Positions 12,033 to 23,535 of a DNA stretch of 64,000 bases are shown here, in pieces. The first letter of the stretch is position 1; each line of letters opens with the position of its first letter. The notes under the pieces were generated by a model. The model saw nothing but the letters and a program-made list of their open reading frames with translations. It made no database searches and was not told the origin of the DNA. Both the position numbers and the translations under genes were made by a program. This DNA is from Sipunculus nudus (Eukaryota; Annelida; Sipuncula; Golfingiida; Sipunculidae), in assembly GCA_026874595.1 (NCBI GenBank), contig CM049316.1, forward strand, positions 51,905,676-51,969,675, written 5' to 3'.

Positions 12033-12299
12033 CTGAAAATAAATTAATACATATGGATGTAATCAAGAATTTTTAACCTTTGATGCAGATTTAATTATAT
12101 TAAAGAATTTTGTGAGAATGGTGGTTTTTATATGAACACTGCTCTATAAAGATACAGTTAGATAATATCTTATTTGTTAAGGAATAAATATGTTATCAAT
12201 CAACAGAATATATATGATTGATCTTATAATTTGTGCAAAACGTCTTTTCCCTGTTGTCTCTAGATCTTCTTGTGATTAGTCAATGTAGATGGACAGGGT

Positions 12300-12985
12300 T
12301 TGGACAGGGTTCAAACTAAAACTGAAGAGAAGACAAGTAACCAATACTACACAAAGGAGATATGATGTTACCAAACTACTACAACCAATAATAAAAGAAC
12401 AATTCTCGTCATAATTAAGGAACAGATATGATGTACTACATGATTATGAGGAGATGGAGGACAAAGTCAATAAAGGTTGGCTAGATTTTGAAAAGTCTTA
12501 GAATGAAATAGCAAAAGAAGTACTTGGATACAAAAAAAGCAGAAAGAAAGAAATCATGGGACCTTGTTGAAGAAAGAGGGAGAATCAAGAAGAACATGGA
12601 ACAGGTTAAATCTGACAGAATCAAACAATCTCAAAGAACAGTACAAGGTGAAAGATAAGGAAGTTAAGAAACACATGAGGTGAGACAAGAGAGAGAGCAG
12701 GGGCTGATGAGCTTGGTGAAACAGCAGAAACAGCAGCAGGTCAGGGGAGAATAAAGGCGTTATATGAGATCACAAGGACATTATGCAATGATAAAAGAAA
12801 ATCAATGAATGCGGTAAAATTCAAGGATGGAAATATGATAACAGAAGAGATCAACAGGGCGAAGAGATGGTATGAACATTTTGAATAAATTTTCAACAGA
12901 CCAGTGCCAGATAATCCTGTAACAGGTAACAGATGAGGAAATAGACATACAACCAGTCATAAAAGATATAAATACGTGTCTAATA
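12300..12985 (+). pseudogene. LINE ORF2, linker upstream of RT, broken
   Basis: With stops and shifts it reads RRYDVTKL, LRNRYDVLHDYEEMED, NEIAKEVLGYKKSRKKE, then a basic coiled segment and RWYEHFE*IFNRPVP-like text and DEEIDIQPVIKDINT. This is the segment between endonuclease and reverse transcriptase of a LINE whose RT resumes at 15422. The halves were separated by a HINE-like insertion. Confidence 0.7.
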
Positions 12986-15421
12986 ACAACAAGTGGCCCA
13001 TGGGTCATCACGCTCAGCTGCCAAGCATGACCTGTGACATCGTGGACTGAGATTCACAACTTCCAGTCAAATTTTGAAGAACCAATTTGCCAATTTGTTG
13101 AAAATTTTCTATGACAACAGAAACATATATCACCTATGTCTGGTTAAAACACAGTGAATTGATGGTCTGAGGAAAATGCATGATTGTTAAGCTATCAGGA
13201 ACTATTCCAACAGCTTGCTTGAAACCTGTCAGTCTCAAAGGAACACCACAAAGGGCAAATATAAGATCAAAATATATAGCAAAAATCAAGGAAATACATG
13301 TAAGAATTATTGAGAAACAGGTGCTTCTGTATGAATTTTTAGTCAATACAAGCCAACTGTACTGCACTTTTATAAATGATGGTAATATTTATTCAGAAAT
13401 ATTTGACCCAATCCTTTACAAGATTACATAAATATACATCCAACTGCACTCACTTTAACTGTTCTTGAGATAATATGATCAAAAGGAATTAAAAGGTGGT
13501 TGCCTGGTGGCCATATTGGACTTCTGACAAGTCTGAAATCAGACAACACACCATCTCTAAATCGGACCAAACATTAAAGAAAAATTACTGAAACTGCACC
13601 GAAGAAAGAATTTCTAAGGTGGCTAACTGGCAGACATAATGGATTTCTGACAAGTATGACATTTGATATCCCACATTCTCCAATAAGAGACCAAACTTGG
13701 GGCAAATTATCCAGTAATGAATGCCCAAAATAATTCAAAAGGCATGTCCAGGCCCTCATATCAGATTTATAGATATGCAATTGTAAAAAGTGTAAGTCCA
13801 ATATTTTTTATTATCACTCTGCTTTTCAATGGGGTCAGCAGGGTAGGAAAACTGCAAAATCTGAAAGAAAAGAAATGCAGAAAGCATGACTAAGAGTCTT
13901 GAAATAAAAAAAAAGCCATCCTAAATCAAGGTACAGATCCACATATTATGAGAACAAACACTTGCTTTTATATGTGGTGATATATATTAAAATATTCAGA
14001 TATCTAGGAAACTAAGTTTATTGCTAGGATTCCATAAAATAAACTGCAAAATGTTCCCATCATCTTATAAATCAGTAGCTAAACCTTAATACTATACTCT
14101 CATAGTCTTAATGCCTGGCTGAAGCATTCTGACAACAGTGTTTTTGTTATGAAGTAACGAGGTACTTATCACTGAGCCTTATCACTTAATAGGCTGATAC
14201 AAAAGGGAGTCATATGTCACCAGTGTCACTCACAATTACAGCCACACAGGGAGATGTACCAGCTGGAGTGGGATGGTTATATATACAAGAAAATAGAGAT
14301 GGTCTATAAAATAAGTAATTGTGAACATCCCTGACCTATTACCTTGGCCTTTTGCCCATATATCAACTGGATTCTTTCTAAATGATGGGTAACTACTAAC
14401 CACTTAAATCTGGTGTAATTACTTGACAACCTATGAGTGAATAACTTTGACCTGCAACCTTTAACCTGCTGACCAGCTGACCCCAAAATCAATAAGTTAT
14501 TTATTCAAGCAAAAAGACCCATAAATATGAAGTTTGAGTCAAACTGAGTGATGCATAGATGTGGCATATGTGAAAGACTGAAGGTTTGGGTTGAACAGTT
14601 ACACTTGAAATATGCTCACAAGCATTTAGAACAATTAAATATTGTGACCTTGACCTTTGACTTTTTGACCTCAACATTAATAGGCTTCTTCCCTTATTGG
14701 TAGGTAAGCCATATATGACAGATGGAAGGTACAGATTGAAAAGTTTGCCTGAAAATGACTCCACGCAAGAAGTGGGTGCTGTGAACTTGACCTTTGACCT
14801 CAAAATCAACAGGTCGTTTCACCTGTTGGCAGAGAAGCAATATCAGTGCTGGAAGGTTTGGAATGAAAAGTCTAGCTTGAAATGTGTCCACAACCTTTTC
14901 AAAGAAGTGACCCTGACCTTTGACCTTGTGACCTCAAAATCTATAGGATTCTTCTCCAACTTAGTAGGTGAGCTATATGTGAAAAATCAAAGAATTGGGA
15001 TGAAAGGGTTGGCTTAAAATGCATCCACAGGCTTTTCAAAGAAGAGGCTCCTGTGACCTTGACCTTTGACCTTTTGTCCTCAAAATAATTATGGTTCTTC
15101 CCCTGTTGGTAGGTGAGCTGTATGTGAAAGATGGAAGGTTTGGGATGAAAATTTTGTCTCACAGAGTTATTTCTGGGGGGTGCAAACACACCCCATAACT
15201 TCGAGAATATAGGTCGCAGTGACCTAATTTCAGGTTTGCAAGGAGATCTTTTTATAACCTCTAAGACTGTATAGGTTTCATGGCCCTAGCCCCTACGGTT
15301 ACGATTTGTGCCTTGCTAACGGCCGGACGGCCGGCCGGACGGCCGGCCGGACGGACAGACGGAAGGACGACGGACAAAGACCCATCGCTATAGCCCAGCA
15401 TGACTGAAAGTCAGCTGAGCT
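12986..15421. mobile_element. HINE-like element inserted in a LINE
   Basis: Inserted between LINE codons for DINT and TEIRKAV, so both boundaries are known to a few bases. The left end has AACAAGTGGCCCATGGGTCA and CGCTCAGCTG. The right end has GCATGACTGAAAGTCAGCTGAGCT, a hairpin with loop GAA. GCTCAGCTGA and its complement form subterminal inverted repeats. The core has DR1-type motifs at about 14650, 14795, 14912 and 15060, then a GGCCGGAC-rich stretch (15319-15352) and GACGGACAAAGACCCATCGC. About 2.4 kb; no protein. Confidence 0.7.
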
Positions 15422-16740
15422 AAAAACAGAAATCAGAAAAGCTGTAAAAAAATAATTAAAGAATGGTAAGGCAGGAGGGATAGATGGAATAACAGCAGAA
15501 TTATTAAAATCAGATACACAAACAAACGCTATTATCTGAACCAAGTATGATCTTCGGTAGAATTATTATAGACAGAATCAGAGATGGAGTTGCTCATCCG
15601 CTTAGGGATGAGCAAGCTGGGTTCAGAAGGAGAAGAAGTACAATTGAGCAATTATTTACGTAATATTATAGAACAAGTTGAGGAATGGAGGGCCACTCTA
15701 TATGTTACTTTTGTGGATTTTGAAATGGCTTTTAATTCTGTGCATAGGGATAACTTATGGAAAACTATGAAAAGTTATAGAATACCTGGAAAGATTATTA
15801 AAATGGTGCAAATTTTGTATGAGAACAGTGAATGCGCAGTAAGAGATGAAGGCAAACATACAGAATGGTTAAAAAGTTAAGACGGGAGTGAAACAAGGAG
15901 ATGTAATGTCAGGATTTATATTCTTATTGATTGTTGACTGGGTAATGAAAAAGGCCACGGAGGGGAGTAATACTGGTGACTTGGATTTCGCTGTTGATAT
16001 AGCACTTTTGGCATCAACTCACCAACACATGCAAAAGAAAGTAGAAAAACTGTGCCAATTCGCTAAAAAAGTAGGACTGAAAATAAACAAGAAGAAATCA
16101 GAGTTAATGACAATCAACAGCAGAAATAAAAGATCATTTAAAATCGATGGTCAAAATCTTAACACATTGGCAAAATACAAGTACCTTGGAGCAACCACAA
16201 GCAATGTATCGGCTGGTGAAGAAGACATTGGACACAAACTATATAGGACTAGAACGACTTTTATAGCTTTTTTATAACTTTTCAGTGCACTGGTCAAATC
16301 AGTTCTTACATATGGATGTGAAACATGGAAGATAAAAGCAAATTAACAATACGTTAGCGTCTTTTTGTTGTAATGTCTAAGAAAGATTTAAAAAACAAGA
16401 TGGCAATATACCATATCCTATTATGACATAATGATGAAAACTGAAATTAAGAGAATAAGTGAAGTCAAAATCAAGGGATGGAGGTTGATAGGGCATGTCT
16501 TGAATATGGAGGAGGATAACAACTGCCGAGTAGCGCTGACATGGAGACCAAAGGGAGAGAGGATGGTAGGACGTCCCCGAACCACATGGAGAAGAACTGT
16601 TGAAAGAGAAAGGAAAGAACTAGGGTGGAACAGTTAGAACATAGCCAAAACATAGCCAGAGACAGAACAAGCTGGAGGGAGCAAACTGCAGCCTTATGGG
16701 ACACAGGGCCCGAGCAGGATAGGTTAGGTGAGGTGTAAGT
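15422..16740 (+). pseudogene. LINE reverse transcriptase, broken
   Basis: RT blocks in order: LKNGKAGGIDGITAELLK, DEQAGFRRRRSTIEQLF, YVTFVDFEMAFNSVHRDNLW, TGVKQGDVMSGFIFLLIVDW, DLDFAVDIALLAST, then GRPRTTWRRTVERE in the C-terminal part. The family's catalytic FADD reads FAVD: the first Asp is Val (GTT at 15993-15995). There are stops at about 15450 and 15880, a shift near 15655, and more decay after 16277. The family resembles RTE/BovB-like or related LINEs; I cannot fix the clade. Confidence 0.85.
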
Positions 16741-16828
16741 AACTAAATTTGTTATTAATGTCCTTGAATGGATAAGGGTACATGTATTAAACGCCATGTT
16801 TATATGGGAGCGGAATAACGTCACTAAC

Positions 16829-16905
16829 TCCGTATTGCCGTATGCGGTCCACGCGGTCATGATTCCCAGAGCCAAATCCTGCAATGCGGTGTTGTCTGGA
16901 ATGCT
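16829..16905 (-). CDS. GSS: GSS exon following the unlocated segment
   Basis: Acceptor gatctgtattcag is followed by AGCATTCC; the exon encodes SIPDNTALQDLALGIMTAW and TAYGNT, ending in a split codon GA|. This matches human NNPSKGLALGIAKAWELYG. Donor ACGGA|GTTAGT at 16829|16828 leaves phase 2 and joins exactly to the exon at 12032. The acceptor could be at 16906 (start AGC, phase 0) or two bases further in at 16904 (start C, phase 2). Which is used depends on the preceding junction. The block is unmistakably GSS; the start is uncertain by two bases. Confidence 0.9.
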
Positions 16906-17280
16906 CTGAATACAGATCAAGCAATGGGATTAAAAAAAAAAAAACAGTAGACAGTACTACCACAGTCATAATAACCACGTGTCATAATTTGTCTAAGAAG
17001 AATGTTTGATATTACTGCGCATTATCATGTTCATTCCTTCCTTAACCAGTCCTTTTTATCTTATTGAGAGTAGGCAATAAAGGTGATATTAAACAAGTGA
17101 ATAACATATACATCATTGACTGTTATAACATACATGTATTTATACTTCTGAATCACTTTACTTTAGATTTTTTGTATCAATCAATATATTTTAGAACGTA
17201 AAAGTGTTATCCTAGTATCATTGATACTCTGAAAGTAAGAAATGCATGCCATGATGATAATGTTTACTCATTGTTCTTAA

Positions 17281-18264
17281 AGGTAAGTGCCACCCTTGCT
17301 ACTGCGCATCGCGGACGCACAGTTACTGGTGCACTTGCTACTGAAACACACTGAAAGCTGGGCCCAGACTGAGAAACCCGGGCCTAATTAAACACATGGA
17401 AAAAAGACCCTTACGTAATAGAAACGATCTTGCAACTGAGTTAATCATAAAGATAGGGTTTATCCCTTCTCTATGAAATAAAAGTTTAGCTGATAATTCG
17501 TATTTTTATAATGGTTAAAATGCCTCTATTCGGGGCCGTTAGAAAACCCAGGCCCACAGAAGAGATGACAGATCGATAATTAATTGCCTACTGCTGCTTA
17601 ATTAATTGCCCTCGACACAACCCTGTATACGATAAGAACTCCTGCTTAGTCACTTATCTCAGAATTTCATGTCATCATGCTCAGGGCAACCACTTTTTTT
17701 AGATATATGCATCATTTTTATACAATTTTTTATATTCTTGAAATACTGAAATTAGTGTTTGACTGCTTAGATCTGTGGTGACCCCCTATTTTTGTGGGTG
17801 AAAATTTATCATATAGTATAAGTGATTCATAGGCCAAAGTAAAACAAGAAATCAATTCTAGTTTTTGTAAATTTTACTTTGTTCCAGCAGAGGAGTGATG
17901 TATTCTGGTCATTTCCGCCAGGTATTTATTTTTTATTTTATATGAATTTTGGCAATATATTTTTTGTGTTTTTATATTAAAATGTCTTTATTTCATAAAA
18001 TAAATGATGTTGTTTACTTCTTTTATTAAAAAGGTTTTCAAATTACAATTAATTGCATATAGTAGCTTATCATATTCTTTAAATGATTTTTATCAGTCCA
18101 TCATAAAAGCCAGTTGACCACCGTCTTGTTTAATGGTCATATCTTACCAAAATGCATGGTGACCACCCTTGATCAGTTTGATTCCCAACATGAATCGACC
18201 TAAAGCACAAAGTATAAAAGTTTCAGTTGATTATCAATTCCAGAAATAATAGTGGCACTTAGCT
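17281..18264. mobile_element. TTAA-flanked non-autonomous DNA transposon
   Basis: Both ends abut TTAA (17277-17280 and 18265-18268). The terminal inverted repeats are AGGTAAGTGCCAC and, from the right, AGCTAAGTGCCAC. TTAA duplication is the habit of Kolobok and piggyBac elements. The 984-bp interior has no transposase. Confidence 0.65.
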
Positions 18265-18268
18265 TTAA

Positions 18269-19100
18269 AGCACTACATGGGGTCCCACGCATTTGATGGT
18301 CTCACGATGATTTATATTAAAACATTAAACTTGTTATCTCACCGAGTGTGCGTATGGAATGTCCATTTTATCCATCACTGCCCTGCAAAACGAAAACATT
18401 CCAGTCGAATCTTGAACATATGGATTGGTAAAATAGAGATGAAATTGAATTGAGTTAATGTAGAAACAGCTTGCAAAGTAGTTCAAGAAGCCCGTTAAAT
18501 TTTTAGTTAAAGATCCTAACATACGAAAACCTCCTTACGTGAGCACTAATTTATACATAGTAAATATGGATTGAACGGTAGATATATATATAGATTAAAT
18601 CAATGAACACATCCTTTTACTTGTTTTTTTATGATTAAGGTATCCCTCAACACAGCAATATACGACACCCACAGATATGTCTGGAAAACCATGTCTCTGG
18701 AACAACAGATAAATATGATTGATCTTATAATTTGTGCAAAACGTCTTTTCCCTGTTGTCCCGTTAGTGATGAAGTGCTGCGTCTTTGCCCTGGTGGTACA
18801 CCAGTGGGAGAGAGTCCTGTTGTTTGCCCTTGGTAGGTATCTATATTCTTTAGAAATCTACTTTGTTTTGTCCTTGTTTACATTTTATATTTCTAATGTC
18901 GCACCAGTGGTTTTATGTCGCATTTTTTTGTGTGCTTTTACAGCCATGCAGATTGTACATGTTGTATCAACCAAATTATCCCGTTCTGTTATATATGACA
19001 GTTGGAGGCTTTGTCTTGTAATACTGATGTCTGAGCAAAATGGTGAGCAATAAATTTCACATTTCTCATATTTGGCTGAAGCCAAGTCTTCTCTGTTTTT
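18269..19100. other. GSS intron with a short chance open frame
   Basis: An open frame on the plus strand (18631-19053, 140 codons) has no domain I recognise and a hydrophobic, AT-driven composition. A segment at 18705-18765 is nearly identical to 12198-12258, so part of this stretch is an unnamed repeat. Confidence 0.4.
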
Positions 19101-22100
19101 AGCTCTGCTGACTGAAAGTCATCTGAGCTATAGCGATCACTCTTTGTCCGTCGTCCGTCTGTCCGTCCGTTAACCAGGCACAAATCGTAACCGCTGGACC
19201 TAGAATCTTTTAACTTGGGATTCTGAAAGGTCGATAAAAATTCTCCTTGGAAACCAGAAATTAGGTCTCTGTTACCCATATCCTTCGAGCTATGGGGCTT
19301 CAAAGTACCCCCCCCCCCCAGAATAGTCAAAAATTTCATACGAAAATTCAATATCTCATTAACTACATCACTGATGGTCATGATTTTTGGCATACATATT
19401 AATCATGAGATGTTTCATCAGTTTCTGTAGACTGGTGGCGCCACCTGTATTTTTCGAATTTTTACTAATTGTTTTCTCTATTTTTGAAACCTTTAAAAAT
19501 GTGAACATCTGTTAACAGTGCACAAATCGTAAAGAATGGACCTAGAAATTTCTTCTTGTCACAGCGAGAGACCTATGAAAAGTCTCCGTGGAAACCTGAA
19601 ATAAGGCCTCTGTTACCCATATCCTTTGAGCTGTGGGGCTCCCAATTACCCCCCAGAATAATGGATAAATGGAATTTGATAAAAACAAACTGCAACATCT
19701 CAATAACTACAACACTGATGGTCAAGATTATTGGCATACATATTGATCAAGAGGTGTTCCATTAGTTCCGGCAGACTGGTGGTGCCACCTGTATTTTTTC
19801 AAATTTTCACAATTTTTTTTTCTCTTTTTTTTTTAAACGTTTAAGGATGTAGTTATCTGTCAACAGAGTACAAATCGTAACGACTGGACCTAAAATCTTC
19901 ATTCTTGACACACAGGGAGATCCATGAAAAGTCTCCATGGAAACCTGAAATTAGGTCTCTGTTACCCATATCCTTTGAGCTATGGCACTCCAAAATACAG
20001 CTCAGAATAATTGGAAATTTGATACAAAAGCTGAAGTATCTAAATATCTAATACAGAGATCACCATAATTGTTTGCATGGATATTGACCACCTGTATTTG
20101 TTCGGGGTTTTTTTGCGAATTTTTCCCTATTTTATAGACCTTTAAAGACATGAACATCTGTTAACAGGGCACAAATCATAACAACTGGACCTAGAATTTC
20201 ATTCTCGTCATGCAAGGAGGCCCATGAAAAGTGTCTGTGGAAACCTGAAATGAGGTCTCTGTTTCCCATATCCTTCAAGCCCTAGGACTCCGAAGTATCC
20301 CTCAGAATAATGGAAAATTTGATACAAAAGCTGAAGTGTCTAAACAACTAATGCAGAGATCACCATGATCCTTTGCATGGATATTGATTATGGAGTGTTT
20401 CATCTGTTTCTGCAGTCTGGTGGTGCCACCTATATTTTATTCAATTTATCGAATTTTTTTCTCTATTTTTTAGACCTTTAAGGATGCTGTCATCTGTAAA
20501 CGTAGCACAAACTGTAACAACTGGACCTAGAATCTTCATTCTTGTCATGCAAGGAGGCCCATGAAAATTGCCTGTGGAAACTTGAAATTAGGTCTCTGTT
20601 ACCCATATCCTTCAAGCTATAGGACTCCGAGGTATCCCTGAGAATAATGGAAAATTTGATACAAAAGCTGAAGTATCAGAACAACTTATGCAGAGATCAG
20701 CATGATTCTTTGCATGGATATTGACCATTAAGTGTTTTTATTAGTTTCTGCAGACTGGTATTTTTGTATCCGCCAAAACGAAGTTTTGCGGATACTATGT
20801 TTTTGACGGGGTTCCGCCGCCGCCTCCGTCGCCGCGGCGTTCGTTTCCGGAGAACTCCTCTGAGACTGCTGGACCGATTTTTCCGAAACTTACACCAATT
20901 ATCGGGTCACATGTGAACTGGTGCCTAACCAATTTGCGTTGACCTCTGACCTTTCCTCTCTGCCCAGTGTCCATTTGTGCGTTTGTTTCCACACATAAAC
21001 CCTCATATCTCGGGAACGTTTGACCGATCAGGAAAATTTTTTGTACAAATGTAGCCCTTGGATAGCTGTATAACATACATTAAAATGGTGGCGCCACCTG
21101 CAAACATGTTTGCACAGTGTCCATCTGTTCATCTGCCTTGGGTTAAAATCACTCATATCTCTGCAGTGAATTGACTAATTCACCTGAAATTTGGCATGTG
21201 TATACATCCAGGATAGCTTTCTTGAATTTTGACAGGTGGCACCACCTACATTCTCGTTCACGCTGCAGACATCTAAGTTCATATCTCGGGAACCGTTTGA
21301 CCGATCAGGACAAAATTTTGCATAGATCTCACATAGCTCTTTCTCATAGGAAAAACTGGTGGCGTCACCTGCAACCATTTTTGCACAGCGTCCGTCTGTT
21401 TGTCTGCCGTGGGATAATATAACTCATATCTCGGCAGTGGTTTGACCTAACTGCGCTAAATTTTACAGATTTATACATCCTGCACAGCTTTCTTGATTTT
21501 ATGACAGGTGGCGCCACCTACATTCTAGTTTACGCTGCAGACATCCAAGCTCATATCTCGGGAACCATTTGACCGATATGGCCAAAATTGTGCATGTGTT
21601 TAGATCTTACATAGGTCTTTATCATACACAAAACTGGAGGGGCCACCTGCAACCATTTTTGCACGGCGTCTGTCTGTTTGTCTACCGTGGGCCAAAATCA
21701 CTCATATACATGTAATGGTTTGACTTTTCTGCCTAAAATTTCGCATATGTATACAACTTGGACAGCTTTCTGGATTTGTGGTAGGTGGCACAACCTACAT
21801 ATACATTTAGGCTGCAGAAATCCATGCTAATATGCAACACACCTCGCTCTATTTCCCCTTGCCACTCAATCCATGCCTCATTTCACCCATTCCACTCTGA
21901 TTTAGGCGGATACACGTAGTCGCTTGTTGACTACCCGTATTCTAATTTTTAAAGTTTACGCATTTTTTCTTTATTTTTAGATATATATAAATACAAACAC
22001 AATCTTGGCCTGTTGGTTAATCTGTTTGATGCTTCAGTTGAATGGGTATATACTACCATTCTGATGATAAAATTTCCTTTTGCTAATCTCTTCCCTGTCA

Positions 22101-22131
22101 GCTGAGCGTCATGACCCATCGGTCACTTGTT
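19101..22131. mobile_element. HINE-like element with ~330-bp tandem core
   Basis: In inverse orientation to the 12986 copy. The left end is GCTGACTGAAAGTCATCTGAGC (hairpin) then TATAGCGATCACTCTTTGTCC; the right end is GTCAGCTGAGCGTCATGACC, then CATCGGTCACTTGTT. The core has five head-to-tail units marked by CTCTGTTACCCATATCCTT at about 19268, 19610, 19965, 20265 and 20600, spaced 300-350 bp. Flanks are T-rich (GTTTTT| and |TTTAACT), as expected for Helentron insertion between Ts. A second element (20768-21955) is nested inside. Confidence 0.65.
20768..21955. mobile_element. Nested HINE-like element, GTATCCGCC family
   Basis: The left end is TGTATCCGCC followed by AAAACGAAGTTTTGCGGATAC, a strong hairpin. 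The right end is GGCGGATACACG then GTAGTC-GCTTGTT-GACTAC, a second hairpin. GTATCCGCC and GGCGGATAC are subterminal inverted repeats. The core repeats ATATCTCGGGAACCGTTTGA and GGTGGCGCCACC at roughly 200-220 bp intervals. It interrupts the tandem core of the surrounding element. No protein. Confidence 0.6.
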
Positions 22132-22969
22132 TTTAACTGCATTAGCCTTGAATCTGGTTCCTGTATATCTGCACTAGAAACTAGAACGTCACCTGGATAG
22201 AGGAATGTTTGTCAGACATTGTTGCTGATAAATCTCGCCATGGAATCGATTTGTTCCTAAACGGTTTTATAAAGCTGATCATTAAGCTGGTAGTACCTGC
22301 TTGCGCCTTGCGGCATCAAAGAATGGAAATTCTGAACATTTATGAGCTTTCCTGTAAGATTTTGAATAGTGAGTAATAGGTAACCATCCCTCTCCCGCTT
22401 TACAGGCAATCCCCGTGCCGAAAATATAACATGTCATTACAATGTATTTTACAATGCATTTAACTCAATGCGAAGTGACCTCATTGGGTTTCCGTTCTTT
22501 CAAGCTCCGCCTAGATCTCAACACGAGAGGTTTTCTATGTATCAGGAATGTTGAAAAGGGTTGTTCCCTCTTCAATTACATCCCCTAACCCAAGGCCAAT
22601 ACCATAAACGCGCCAGCGACTTCGTCAAAATTGAGAAACGTGTGGTTTTCTACTCCTTTTCAGGCTCTCACTGCGTCAAACACGTTCCCCTCAATGTCTT
22701 ATCTCTCGCATGATCACTTGCGCTTCACGATCAGTGCGTTCTTCTACTTTTTTACACTGTTTATCATGTTCTCACTGCGTTCGTCCGGTCTATATATATA
22801 ATACGACAAATGCTGTGCTTTTTTCATTCATTCATCAGATTTCTCTGTAACGTCTCTGTAAGGTCACGAAATCGTCAAAAAGAGGCTTATGCTGGGCAAT
22901 TTTGCTACTTCCCATATAAAGTACATATGCATTAATTCGATGCTGTTCTTTAGGACCTACCTCTCCCGT
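22132..22969. other. GSS intron, no gene seen
   Basis: Unique-looking intron sequence. A possible short exon (acceptor at about 22353, donor at about 22293) was considered for the missing GSS segment and not accepted. Confidence 0.4.
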
Positions 22970-23535
22970 TCTTTTGAATCTTAAGATCATCCTCTCCCGT
23001 CCTTGAAGAACAGGAGATGAACATCCTGAAGAACGGGACAGGGAGGTCTAGAATAACGGGACAGGGAGGTCCTGAAGACGGGGGATGAAGGTCCTGAAGA
23101 ACGGGACATGGAGGTCCTGAAGAACGGGACAGGGAGGTCCTGAAGAACGGGACAAGGAGGCCCTGAAGAAAGGCAGAAGAAGGTCCTGAAGAACGGCAGA
23201 GGAAGGTCTTGAAGAAAGGCAGAGAAGGTCTTGAAGAAAGGCAGAGAAGATCTTGAAGAAAGGCAGAGGAAGGTCCTGAAGAAAGGCAGAGGAAGGTCCT
23301 GAAGAAAGGCAGTGAAGGTCTTGAAGAAAGGCAGAGAAGGTCTTGAAGAAAGGCAGAGGAAGTCCTGAAGAAAGGCAGAGGAAGGTCCTGATGAACGGGA
23401 GAGGGAGGTCCTAAATACGGGACAGGGAGGTCTAGAAAAACGGGACAGGAAAGTTCTGAAGAACGGGAGAGGAAAGTCCAAAAGAACGGGAAAGGAAGGT
23501 CCTGAAGAACGGGAGGAAAGGTCCTGAAGAACATA
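22970..23535. repeat. 23-bp minisatellite, acceptor-like in GSS sense
   Basis: About 24 head-to-tail units of 22-23 bp, plus-strand consensus GTCCTGAAGAACGGGACAGG or GTCCTGAAGAAAGGCAGAGG. On the minus strand each unit reads as a pyrimidine run ending TTCTTCAG|GAC, close to a 3' splice-site consensus. Two subtypes (AACGGGACAGG and AAAGGCAGAGG) form blocks, so the array grew by local duplication. Two ~200-codon minus frames over it are by-products of a unit without stops. Confidence 0.92.

Noticed and set aside
15319-15352. GGCCGGAC tandem as a CpG island promoter
   Set aside because: It is a low-complexity part of the HINE-like terminus, present in related form at 19141 and 62668.
18631-19053. 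140-codon plus-strand frame
   Set aside because: No recognisable domain, hydrophobic AT-driven composition, partly overlapping an unnamed repeat.
22293-22353. Possible missing GSS exon (acceptor near 22353, reading KAHKCSEFPFF)
   Set aside because: Phase fits but the residues do not resemble the expected hydrophobic helix after HR, and the pyrimidine tract is poor.
22940-23010. Possible missing GSS exon at the edge of the 23-bp array (reading MFISCSSRTGEDDLK)
   Set aside because: Weak similarity to the expected segment, but the sequence is itself made of minisatellite units and their inverted copy, and the strong donor leaves the wrong phase.
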